The notes under the pieces: generated by a model
What the model was told of the DNA's origin: nothing
The model's database searches: none
What the model saw: only the letters and a program-made list of their open reading frames with translations
Program-made: the position numbers and the translations under genes
Part shown: one piece after another, positions 1 through 6,867 of the stretch
Position numbering within the stretch: the first letter of the stretch is position 1
Layout: every line of letters begins with the position of its first letter
Assembly: GCA_964519035.1 (NCBI GenBank)
Contig: CAZFKZ010000050.1
Span: 1-10,575, forward strand
Length of the DNA: 10,575 nt
Direction: 5' to 3'
Source: CAJJBL01 sp964519035
GTDB taxonomy: Bacteria > Pseudomonadota > Alphaproteobacteria > Puniceispirillales > Marisalimonadaceae

Positions 1-729
1 GGAAAATCTCCAAATATATTCTTTAAAGATGTTTGTGAGGCAGATGACGAATTTTTTGATAAAGCTATTGAAGGATTTGTTATGTTTGCGTTAAATCAAG
101 GTGAAGTTTGTACCTGTCCTAGTAGAGCTTTAATACATGAAGATATTTATGATAAATTTATGGAACGTGCTCTTAAAAGAACAGCTGCAATTATTCAAGG
201 AGATCCATTAGATCCTAATACAATGATTGGAGCTATGGCATCTAGTGAACAATATGAAAAAGTGAAATCTTATCTAGATATAGGTAAAAAAGAAGGAGCA
301 GAAGTTCTTATTGGTGGTGAAGTAGCTGAAATGGATGGCGATTTATCAGGTGGCTATTATATTAAACCAACTATTTTTAAAGGTCATAATAAAATGAGAA
401 TTTTCCAGGAGGAAATTTTTGGACCTGTTGTATCAGTATGTACCTTTAAAACAGATGAAGAAGCATTAGAGATAGCAAATGACACACTTTACGGATTAGG
501 TGCAGGTATTTGGAGTAGAAACATGAATACTTGTTATCGTTTTGGAAGAGCTATCAAAGCTGGAAGAGTATGGACAAATTGTTACCATGCTTATCCTGCT
601 CATGCTGCATTTGGTGGTTATAAGCAGTCAGGTATTGGGAGAGAAAACCATTTAATGATGCTAAACCATTATCAACAAACTAAAAACTTATTAGTTAGTT
701 ATAGTCCTAACAAGTTAGGTTTCTTCTAA
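1..729 (+). CDS. Aldehyde dehydrogenase, ExaC/AldB type (3' part; start lies outside the window)
   Basis: NAD(P)-dependent oxidation of an aldehyde, probably acetaldehyde or another short aliphatic aldehyde, to the acid; cytosolic. The reading frame is open from base 1 and begins GKSPNIFF, the segment just after the ELGG motif, so the general-base Glu lies a few codons outside the window. The catalytic Cys is in NQGEVCTCPSR (Cys37 of the visible part). Further on are EEIFGPVVSV, typical of the cofactor-binding domain, and the C-terminus NLLVSYSPNKLGFF, which is characteristic of the ExaC/AldB branch. About 242 residues are visible, roughly half of a protein of about 500. The first in-frame ATG in the window (82) is internal and is not the start. 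A DUF779 gene follows on the same strand after a stem-loop, the usual neighbour of this branch. The family is clear; the substrate is inferred. Confidence 0.95.
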   Translation, partial: GKSPNIFFKDVCEADDEFFDKAIEGFVMFALNQGEVCTCPSRALIHEDIYDKFMERALKRTAAIIQGDPLDPNTMIGAMASSEQYEKVKSYLDIGKKEGAEVLIGGEVAEMDGDLSGGYYIKPTIFKGHNKMRIFQEEIFGPVVSVCTFKTDEEALEIANDTLYGLGAGIWSRNMNTCYRFGRAIKAGRVWTNCYHAYPAHAAFGGYKQSGIGRENHLMMLNHYQQTKNLLVSYSPNKLGFF

Positions 730-740
730 TAAAATATATT

Positions 741-762
741 GAGCGCACAGAAATGTGCGCTC
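741..762 (+). terminator. Perfect stem-loop with GAAA tetraloop between the aldehyde dehydrogenase and DUF779 genes
   Basis: GAGCGCACA (741-749) pairs perfectly with TGTGCGCTC (754-762) across the loop GAAA, a GNRA tetraloop. The stem is GC-rich in an AT-rich background, so chance is unlikely. The following bases (ATTTCT) are only a weak U-tract. It could be an inefficient terminator or attenuator that lowers expression of the DUF779 gene, or an RNA stabiliser/processing element at the 3' end of the dehydrogenase message. The structure is seen directly; the role is inferred. Confidence 0.7.
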
Positions 763-772
763 ATTTCTACAT

Positions 773-776
773 GGAG
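773..776 (+). promoter_or_regulatory. Ribosome binding site of the DUF779 gene
   Basis: GGAG lies six bases upstream of the ATG at 783, ten bases after the stem-loop ends. It supports independent translation of the DUF779 gene and fixes its start. Confidence 0.6.
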
Positions 777-782
777 TTTTAA

Positions 783-1115
783 ATGTTAGATCAAGTTGAA
801 GCTACACAAGGTGCTTTAGAGCTAATTCAAGAAATCAAAGATGAATACGGAGATCTTATATTTCACCAATCTGGTGGTTGTTGTGACGGTTCAGCTCCTA
901 TGTGTTTTTCTAAAGGTGAATTTTTAATAGCCGACCATGATGTACAAATGGGAGAAATTGGTGGTGTTCCATTTTATATTGGTGGATTACAATTTGAAGT
1001 TTGGAAACATACTAAATTAATCATAGATGTTATTGATGGACAAGGAGGAATGTTTTCTCTTGATAATGGGAGGGGTAAAAGGTTTATAACTAGATCAGAC
1101 TTGTGTGAAGTTTAA
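783..1115 (+). CDS. DUF779 family protein, aldehyde dehydrogenase partner
   Basis: A 110-residue protein of the DUF779 family, whose members are usually encoded next to ExaC/AldB-type aldehyde dehydrogenases, as here. The hallmark is the Cys-rich segment HQSGGCCDGSAPMC (Cys33, Cys34, Cys41), followed by the conserved stretch from ADHDVQMGEIGG to PFYI. A metal- or redox-related role for the cysteines is plausible but is not shown by the sequence. There is no signal peptide or membrane segment, so it is cytosolic. The start at 783 has a GGAG ribosome binding site six bases upstream. The gap to the dehydrogenase is 53 bases and contains a stem-loop, so the two genes are probably co-transcribed with reduced read-through. 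The biochemical function of the family is, to my knowledge, not established. Confidence 0.9.
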   Translation: MLDQVEATQGALELIQEIKDEYGDLIFHQSGGCCDGSAPMCFSKGEFLIADHDVQMGEIGGVPFYIGGLQFEVWKHTKLIIDVIDGQGGMFSLDNGRGKRFITRSDLCEV

Positions 1116-1194
1116 CTTTTTATATTTTCTAAATAATAATACTTACTTTTGTATATCAACATGGTATTATTTAACCTTATTCAGATAATTAATC

Positions 1195-1554
1195 TCTGGC
1201 ATTTTATTTCATATTATATAAAGCTCAAATAAGGCTTATAAAGCTATGTTATGGTTTTTGCTACCTAGAACTGCAATTGAGGAAGCTCATAGAGTTGAAA
1301 TCTTTCATTTAGATGAAGATGTTTAACTAATAAAAGATATAGTTATAGAAAATTTAGTTGGCCTTGGTACTTGAAATTCAAAGGATCAGATAGCTGTTAT
1401 TAAAAAAGCCGGTATAACAATTTATGTTTCAATTATGTCATGCATAAATAGAGGTATATCAGATTAAAATTTAGAAGGTAAGCAAATGAAAAAGGTATAA
1501 CCTAAAACCTTATTAGAACTCGTTTTATTAACTGATAAAACTTTGATTTATTAA
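1195..1554 (+). pseudogene. DsrE-family protein, degraded (five in-frame stops, no recognisable start)
   Basis: This stretch reads in a single frame as a DsrE/DsrF-like protein of about 118 residues. Recognisable pieces in order are ILFHI (N-terminal beta strand), KAMLWFLLPRTAIEEAHRVEI (helix and second strand, usually A-x-x-GHEV), LIKDIVIENLVGLGT, VIKKAGITIYVSIMSCINRG (the usual AG-x-x-x-Y...S-x-x-ARG segment), NLEGKQ and PKTLLELVLLTDKTLIY. The frame is interrupted by TAA at 1219, TGA at 1372, and TAA at 1324, 1465 and 1498; the final TAA is at 1552. No ATG exists at the expected start (about 1195) and no ribosome binding site is visible. No indel is needed to follow the family from end to end. 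DsrE-fold proteins act in sulfur relay or bind small ligands; this copy cannot make a full protein. It fills most of the otherwise empty gap between the DUF779 gene and the convergent SDR. Confidence 0.8.
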
Positions 1555-1558
1555 GCTC

Positions 1559-2383
1559 TTATTGACTCATTACAAAACCACCATTAGGAGATATTGTCTG
1601 TCCAGTAACAAATTTAGATTCTTCTGATGCAAGATAGACAGCTGCCCATGCGATGTCCGCTGTATCTCCAAATTTTTTCATTGGTGTTGCAGACTTAACT
1701 AAATTTATTACATCACCAAGCCCACTTGTCATATCAGTATCAATATAGCCAGGTGCTATAGCGTTTACTCTTATATTTCTTGAAGCTAACTCTCTAGCCG
1801 TAGCTCTAGTATATCCTAAAATTGCTGCTTTAGCTGCTGAGTAATGTGGAGAAGAAGGGCCTCCAGTAGTTCCAAGAACAGAGCCCATATTAATAATACA
1901 TCCACTATTTTGGTTATTCATAATTTTAAGTGCTTCTCTAGTACAAAAAAATGTTCCATTTAAATGAACAGAAATCATATTATGCCAATCTTGATCTGAC
2001 ATATTGACTGTAACATCAAAATGACTTTTAATTACTCCATCTGATGCAACTTCCTTATTTTGTAAATTATTTATCTTAACTCTTTCATCAAGTAAGTCTT
2101 GCCTATTTTCAAATCCATTTATTCCAGCATTGTTTACAAGTATATCTAAAGTACTATATTTAGATTTAATTTCTAAAAAAACCTCTTCAACATTTTTTGA
2201 ATCTGAAACGTCCATATAATAAGCTTTTGCTTCCATTTCCCTTGCAGTTTTCAAAGCTAAATCAATATTTTTATCGCAAATAATAACCTTTGCACCTTCA
2301 TTAAAATAATGAAGTGCAATGGCAGCTCCTAAACCTTTTGCAGCTCCAGTAATTATCGCAACTTTATCTTTTAAACGGTTCAT
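1559..2383 (-). CDS. SDR-family NAD(P)-dependent oxidoreductase with an internal insertion
   Basis: Classical short-chain dehydrogenase/reductase. Counting from the chosen Met: the dinucleotide motif TGAAKGLG at 12-19, NNAG at 84-87, active-site Asn at 142 (VHLNGTFF), Ser at 168 (NMGSVLG), Tyr181 and Lys185 (HYSAAKAA), and the PG motif at 211-212. Asp38 at the end of the second strand (IICDK) suggests NAD(H). There are 58 residues between NNAG and the active-site Asn, against 25 in the second SDR of this window, so roughly 33 extra residues sit there. I chose the ATG at 2381-2383, which gives the canonical MNRLKDKVAIITG and has a GGA seven bases upstream; an ATG six codons earlier (2401) has no ribosome binding site. 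It is divergent from a MaoC-like hydratase across about 115 bases. The two could act on the same acyl or hydroxyacyl substrate, which is inference. Confidence 0.9.
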   Translation of the reverse strand: MNRLKDKVAIITGAAKGLGAAIALHYFNEGAKVIICDKNIDLALKTAREMEAKAYYMDVSDSKNVEEVFLEIKSKYSTLDILVNNAGINGFENRQDLLDERVKINNLQNKEVASDGVIKSHFDVTVNMSDQDWHNMISVHLNGTFFCTREALKIMNNQNSGCIINMGSVLGTTGGPSSPHYSAAKAAILGYTRATARELASRNIRVNAIAPGYIDTDMTSGLGDVINLVKSATPMKKFGDTADIAWAAVYLASEESKFVTGQTISPNGGFVMSQ

Positions 2384-2498
2384 ATTAATATCCAATTTCA
2401 AAATTATAAATATTTACAATTTCATCATAAATTCATTTAAAAATAAAGATTTATATCATTACTTGCTATTTGATGATTAGAAGAATATTTTTATTATT

Positions 2499-2963
2499 AT
2501 GGATGAATATAATACATCGTTAACCAAAAGTAAGTTTTTCGAAGATCTCAATATTAATGAGAGATATGTAATTCCTTCAAGAACTCAAACTAGTGGTATT
2601 TTTTCTATGTTTCAAGCTGCTTCAGGAGATAATGATCCTATTCATTACGATGTCGAATATTGTAAGCAAAAAGGGCATCCCAATATGTTAGCTCATGGCA
2701 TTCAAGTTCTGATGCAAACAGCTGCTGGAGCAGGATCATTTCCTAATGAAGTCAAAGACAGTCTGATTGGTATGGTTGAGATTTTTGGTAAAATGTTAAA
2801 ACCTGTTTATAGAGAAGATACCTTGTATCCAGAATTAATTATTTCAAAACTTACCCCACAAAAAACTACTGGTATTGTTGAGATGAGAGCTATTGTCCAC
2901 AACCAAAATAAAATTTTAGTTTTTGAAGGTTATCATAAATATTTACTTAAGATGAAATCATAA
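2499..2963 (+). CDS. MaoC-like hot-dog dehydratase/hydratase
   Basis: A 154-residue single hot-dog domain of the MaoC/(R)-specific enoyl-CoA hydratase superfamily, likely cytosolic and acting on acyl-CoA or a related thioester. The hydratase signature FQAASGDNDPIHYD spans 38-51, with catalytic Asp44 and His49 at the usual five-residue spacing, followed by GHPNMLAHGIQV, the typical 'GHP...AHG' continuation. The length matches a stand-alone MaoC domain plus a short N-terminal arm. The ATG at 2499 lacks a well-placed Shine-Dalgarno sequence (purine-rich AGAAGAA is too far upstream), so a short-leader transcript is possible. It is divergent from an SDR and its stop codon directly abuts the start of a secreted protease gene, with which it is probably co-transcribed. 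The family assignment is firm; the substrate cannot be read from sequence. Confidence 0.92.
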   Translation: MDEYNTSLTKSKFFEDLNINERYVIPSRTQTSGIFSMFQAASGDNDPIHYDVEYCKQKGHPNMLAHGIQVLMQTAAGAGSFPNEVKDSLIGMVEIFGKMLKPVYREDTLYPELIISKLTPQKTTGIVEMRAIVHNQNKILVFEGYHKYLLKMKS

Positions 2964-4097
2964 ATGTTAAATTTTAAATTTAATAAATACTTTTATATAT
3001 CTGTTATAATTAACTTTATTCTTTTAACTTTCTCTTTTTCTTCTTTTTCCCAACAATCAAAATGTAATGAAATTGAAAAGATTTGTCTCATGTTAAACCA
3101 GGTAGTCGGAATTAAAACTCCTATGATGGTAGCAAGTGGAACTATTTTTAATAAAGATTTTATTATTACAAATAGGCATGTTATTGAGGATCATAAACAG
3201 GTGATAATTAAGTTTTATGATGGTTCAATAAAAAAAGCTTACCCAATTCCACATAATTATCCTGTTGATCTAGTTTTCTTAACCTTAAATAAAGATAGAC
3301 CATTACCTTATAAATTGATTGACCCTTATTCAATTTCAGGAATGTTAAGGGTGGTAGCTTTTGATCAAGGACGAAACTCAAATAGAATTTATAAAAAAGG
3401 TAGGATAATAGTTATTCCTGATAATAAAAAAAATGTTCAAGCAAGAATTCATACTTTTGCTAAAAGTTTGCCTGGGAACAGTGGTGGCGCAGTTGTTGAT
3501 GATAATGGAAATTTAGTTGGGTTTCTTGCATCTGGAGATGGTAATATAAATGAAGTAATTCCATTTTCTTTATTAAATGGTGTATTGAAAAACTCAGATG
3601 CTAAACACACTATTGATTTTTTTAAAACAGGAAAATTTATTAGATTATGCGCAGACAATCTAGAGCTTGCTTTTAATATTCAAAGAAATCCAGATCCTGA
3701 GTTAATAAGAAATATTACTACTAATTGTTGGAACTCAAATAATAAACAACTTATTGATCAGGCTGGTCAAACTTTTGGTAGATTAGGGGATTTAAAACAA
3801 TCAACTATTTTTTTAGAAAGAAGTATAAATTTAGATCCTATGAGCCCAAACTCCTTACTTTCATTAGCTATCACATATCATATTGATAGAAAAATTATTA
3901 AAGAGAGACCAATAATAAATAGACTACTAAAATTAATCCCGGAAGATCCTCAAGTGTTGAGACTTGGTGTTCAAGTTTCTGGGATTTTAAAAGATAAAAA
4001 AATGTCAGAAACAATCTTAAATTTAATGTCTATTCACAATAAAGAAGCTCTACCATTAGCAAAAAAATTCATTGATAATGCATTTAAAGTTAATTAA
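2964..4097 (+). CDS. Secreted trypsin-like serine protease with TPR-like C-terminus
   Basis: An exported chymotrypsin-fold (DegP/S1-like) endopeptidase of 377 residues. Residues 1-29 form a signal peptide (basic start, hydrophobic run IINFILLTFSF, likely cleavage after SFS-29), placing it in the periplasm or outside. The catalytic triad is His72 (TNRHVIED), Asp102 (PVDLVFL) and Ser173 in PGNSGGAV. There is no PDZ domain. Instead residues about 260-365 look like degenerate TPR helices (FGRLGDLKQS...FLERSINLDP...LLKLIPEDP). Two cysteines, Cys229 and Cys255, flank the junction and could form a disulfide. The ATG follows the TAA of the MaoC gene with no gap and no evident ribosome binding site, suggesting translational coupling. 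Its 3' end overlaps the convergent subtilase gene by eight bases. The TPRs may bind substrate or partner proteins (inference). Confidence 0.88.
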   Translation: MLNFKFNKYFYISVIINFILLTFSFSSFSQQSKCNEIEKICLMLNQVVGIKTPMMVASGTIFNKDFIITNRHVIEDHKQVIIKFYDGSIKKAYPIPHNYPVDLVFLTLNKDRPLPYKLIDPYSISGMLRVVAFDQGRNSNRIYKKGRIIVIPDNKKNVQARIHTFAKSLPGNSGGAVVDDNGNLVGFLASGDGNINEVIPFSLLNGVLKNSDAKHTIDFFKTGKFIRLCADNLELAFNIQRNPDPELIRNITTNCWNSNNKQLIDQAGQTFGRLGDLKQSTIFLERSINLDPMSPNSLLSLAITYHIDRKIIKERPIINRLLKLIPEDPQVLRLGVQVSGILKDKKMSETILNLMSIHNKEALPLAKKFIDNAFKVN

Positions 4098-5334
4098 ATA
4101 AATAATTATCTAAGGGATCTGGTATCCAACCATATTTAGTTCTGTTTTGATTAGTTTTGATTGATCTTTTTTTAAGTACATTAATAACATCCTTAACACT
4201 TTTATTTGGATTCTTTTCTAAGTACCTTGATATCATCGCTGTCATTCTTGGTGCTGCATAACTTGTTCCACCAGTGAAAGCTTTAATACCTCTATGATCC
4301 AAAACTTCAACTCTTTCAGCTGGTATCATGAAATCTACTGATTTTTTTCCAAAATTTGACCCTCTTCCTAACCTACCATTTTGATCAGAAGATGTGACCG
4401 TAATAATATTATCTAAATCAAAGGAGGCTGGGTAAATTAAATTTTGATCGATATCAAATCCGTTATTACCAGCTGAAACCACAAAAATTATATTTTTATA
4501 TTTCGATGCCGCTTTTCTAAAACATGACCAATCACTTTTTTGACTAGATCCCATAGAGATATTTACTAATTTAATAAAATTATTATTTATATGTTCAATT
4601 ATATTTTCAAATTTACACATGTTTAAAGCTGGAAATCTATATATAGCTATAGAAGTTTCTGGAGCCTCATTTGCAATAACACTAAAGACTGTAGTTCCAT
4701 GATGTCTTGGGTAAAATGGATTTTGTCTTGGGTCGCTATCATAAGGTTTTTTATCATTATCCCAAAAATCATATCCTAATATTTCATTATTTTTAACAGC
4801 TATATTTTTATTCAATTTTTGTAATGTATAATTAACTCCAGTATCAATTAACGCGACTAAATTTTTATTATTTTTAGATTTTAAAAGGGGTATTTCAGGA
4901 TTCAAATATTGACGGCTTTCAATAATATTTGATTTTAAATTTATTGTTTGAATTTCTTTAGGTACATTTGTTTTATCGTATATAATTTTTCTTATATTTT
5001 CTAACAAACAACTTTTATTATTTCTAATTTCTATGATTGGCTTATTTTCTTTATTGTAAAAACTAAAAACTAGTTTTTTAACTTCTTTAATATTAGAAAT
5101 AATATTAATTGTAAAAAAATTCTGAGTTTCTTTATTTTTATACCTATGAACTGTTTTTGTTTTTTTAAAAACAGACCATTTTTGATCCAAATGAAATGGT
5201 TCTGATTTAAAAAGAAGGGGGCAGAAATAAGTTTGTGTTTGTTTAACTACTTTAAATTCACTGTTAAATGATTTTCCATAACATTGAAAAATAAATAACA
5301 GGTTTATAAAAATATTTATAAATATAAATTTCAT
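4090..5334 (-). CDS. Secreted subtilisin-like (S8) serine protease
   Basis: A 414-residue exported subtilase. Residues 1-20 are a signal peptide (FIFINIFINLLFIF core, likely cleavage after CYG-20). The S8 catalytic residues are Asp164 (ALIDTGV), His212 (RHHGTTV), oxyanion Asn290 (SAGNNG) and Ser358 (GGTSYAAPRM). Residues about 21-155 are Lys/Asn/Ile-rich and I recognise no domain there; they may be a propeptide or a binding domain. The catalytic domain ends close to the C-terminus, with no sorting or anchoring tail. The ATG at 5332-5334 has no clear ribosome binding site. It lies 44 bases downstream of an SDR gene on the same strand and its 3' end overlaps the trypsin-like protease gene by eight bases. 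Protease class and export are well supported; substrate and partner are unknown. Confidence 0.9.
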   Translation of the reverse strand: MKFIFINIFINLLFIFQCYGKSFNSEFKVVKQTQTYFCPLLFKSEPFHLDQKWSVFKKTKTVHRYKNKETQNFFTINIISNIKEVKKLVFSFYNKENKPIIEIRNNKSCLLENIRKIIYDKTNVPKEIQTINLKSNIIESRQYLNPEIPLLKSKNNKNLVALIDTGVNYTLQKLNKNIAVKNNEILGYDFWDNDKKPYDSDPRQNPFYPRHHGTTVFSVIANEAPETSIAIYRFPALNMCKFENIIEHINNNFIKLVNISMGSSQKSDWSCFRKAASKYKNIIFVVSAGNNGFDIDQNLIYPASFDLDNIITVTSSDQNGRLGRGSNFGKKSVDFMIPAERVEVLDHRGIKAFTGGTSYAAPRMTAMISRYLEKNPNKSVKDVINVLKKRSIKTNQNRTKYGWIPDPLDNYLFN

Positions 5335-5378
5335 AATTGATACTATATATTTATATTAGATTAACGTTAGTTAAATAT

Positions 5379-6140
5379 TTATTTTCTTAACGAAGGTAAT
5401 CCTACTCCAGTGGCTTCAAAGCCACCATCTACAGCTAGAACTTGACCAGTTATGTAACTTGCTAATCCTGAAGCTAAAAAGTAAATTCCATTAGCAATTT
5501 CTAATTCAGTACCATATCTATTAAGCGGAATTGCATCATGATAAGCCTCAATAATGTCTTGCGTATGAACAGCCATTGCTAGTTTAGTTTTAACAGGTCC
5601 TGGAGCAACACAATTCACTCTTATACCATGCTCACCTAACTCAGCAGCTTGTTGCTTTGTGAGCTGAATAACAGCCGCTTTGGAAGTGCCGTAAGCAACT
5701 CTAAGTGTAGAAGCTCTTAAACCTGATATAGAAGCTATGTTTATTATATTACCTTTTGTTTTCTTTAAATAAGGGATTGCTTGTTGAGAACATAGAAATG
5801 CACCATCTAAATTGGTCTTCATTACGGTATTCCATCTTTCGAAACTAGTATCTTCAATGTTACCAAAATCAGCAACACCGGCATTATTAACTAAAACATC
5901 TATTCTTCCGTGCCAATCTAAAATGCTTTTAAACATTAATCTTACTTCATTTAAATTTGATATATCAAAAGAAAATGTCTTTTTTACTTCGTTTTCGATA
6001 CAGCATTTCTTTAACTCGTTACTGTCTCTATCTACTAAGGCAACAGCAAAACCATTTGTTTCAAATAGGTTGGCTGTTGCTAGTCCTATGCCTCTTGCAG
6101 CACCTGTAACTATCACTAATTTTTTAATATTTTCATTCAA
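5379..6140 (-). CDS. SDR-family NAD(P)-dependent oxidoreductase (TTG start)
   Basis: A classical 253-residue short-chain dehydrogenase/reductase, cytosolic. Motifs: TGAARGIG at 12-19, Asp37 at the end of the second strand (ALVDRD, favouring NAD(H)), Asp59 (FDIS), NNAG at 85-88, active-site Asn110 (KTNLDGAF), Ser137 (NIASISG), Tyr150 and Lys154 (AYGTSKAA), and PG at 180-181. The C-terminal part has ASYITGQVLAVDGGF, as usual in this family. No in-frame ATG is available: the start is TTG at 6138-6140, only two codons after an in-frame TAA, with a weak purine stretch (GAAAGA) upstream. The gap to the GST gene upstream is 20 bases, so the two are very likely one transcript. The substrate is not recognisable; a secondary alcohol or 3-oxoacyl compound is typical. 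Confidence 0.92.
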   Translation of the reverse strand: MNENIKKLVIVTGAARGIGLATANLFETNGFAVALVDRDSNELKKCCIENEVKKTFSFDISNLNEVRLMFKSILDWHGRIDVLVNNAGVADFGNIEDTSFERWNTVMKTNLDGAFLCSQQAIPYLKKTKGNIINIASISGLRASTLRVAYGTSKAAVIQLTKQQAAELGEHGIRVNCVAPGPVKTKLAMAVHTQDIIEAYHDAIPLNRYGTELEIANGIYFLASGLASYITGQVLAVDGGFEATGVGLPSLRK

Positions 6141-6160
6141 AATTTATATCTTTCATTTTT

Positions 6161-6796
6161 TTATTTTATTTTAACTGAATCTCTATTCTCTAAACTCAAT
6201 TGCCATCTATAGACATTTGGATAATTATTTTTGATTTCAATTTTTAAAATTTTTGAAATATTCATCATGAAATGGCCTGTAATATCAGCAACTGAGAAAT
6301 CATCGCCTGCTATAAATTTATTCGTTAATAGATGTGGATCAATACGGTCTAACAAAACAGTAAAAATATCAATGCCGCGTTTTACTAAATCTGGTAATTG
6401 TTCTAAATCATTTCTTGTACCAGGGATTACTTTACCCTTAAAAAATGAACCTTTATTTCTTAATGAGTGTATTAATGGGAAGAATCCATCAAATTCTATT
6501 CTTCTATTCCACATATCAATTATTGCTTTTTCTTTTATACTTTTTCCAAACAAACTAGGTTTTGGGTTTAATTCTTCTAAATATCTACATATTGAAACTG
6601 TCTCAGAAATAATTGTACCATCTTCAATTTCTAAAAATGGGATGCAATTAAAAGGGTTCATTGATTTGTAAGGTTCTTTGAATAGTTCGTCTTCTCTTAC
6701 ATTTAGCTCAACAGTATTAATCTTGAGATTTTTTTCAAGCAAAAACATTTCTATTCTTTGCCCATTTGCTGCTGGAGAAAAGTTGTATAATTTCAT
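6161..6796 (-). CDS. Glutathione S-transferase family protein
   Basis: A 211-residue cytosolic GST-like protein. The N-terminal thioredoxin-like domain (about 1-77) starts KLYNFSPAANGQRI, has the cis-proline in CIPFLE (Pro53) and the glutathione gamma-glutamyl contact ISETVSICRYL (Glu65, Thr66). The helical C-terminal domain carries FIAGDDFSVADITG with the N-capping Ser168/Asp171 pair typical of the family. Ser7 is a candidate activating residue but is not proven. The ATG at 6794-6796 is preceded by an AGG six bases upstream that is embedded in a near-palindrome. The SDR gene follows after 20 bases. The pairing suggests a glutathione-linked detoxification or catabolic step, such as opening or reducing a conjugated substrate, but the sequence does not identify it. 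Confidence 0.9.
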   Translation of the reverse strand: MKLYNFSPAANGQRIEMFLLEKNLKINTVELNVREDELFKEPYKSMNPFNCIPFLEIEDGTIISETVSICRYLEELNPKPSLFGKSIKEKAIIDMWNRRIEFDGFFPLIHSLRNKGSFFKGKVIPGTRNDLEQLPDLVKRGIDIFTVLLDRIDPHLLTNKFIAGDDFSVADITGHFMMNISKILKIEIKNNYPNVYRWQLSLENRDSVKIK

Positions 6797-6867
6797 AGTA
6801 GGCCTATTATATTTATAATTTTAAAATATCTTAAACAAAATAACTAAAAAATAAATAATATATTTCA

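Noticed and set aside
1195..1554. Stop-codon recoding or programmed read-through of the DsrE frame
   Set aside because: Both TAA and TGA would have to be read through five times and the start is missing, while neighbouring genes end at TAA; a pseudogene is simpler.
3449..3658. Minus-strand open frame of 69 codons
   Set aside because: Lies wholly antisense to the protease catalytic-domain coding region around Ser173, has no ribosome binding site and no recognisable motif.
5812..6174. Plus-strand open frame of 120 codons
   Set aside because: Antisense to the N-terminal half of the SDR at 5379-6140; the translation is low-complexity and matches nothing.
6231..6671. Plus-strand open frame of 146 codons
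   Set aside because: Antisense to the well-supported GST gene; open by chance because of AT-rich codon use.
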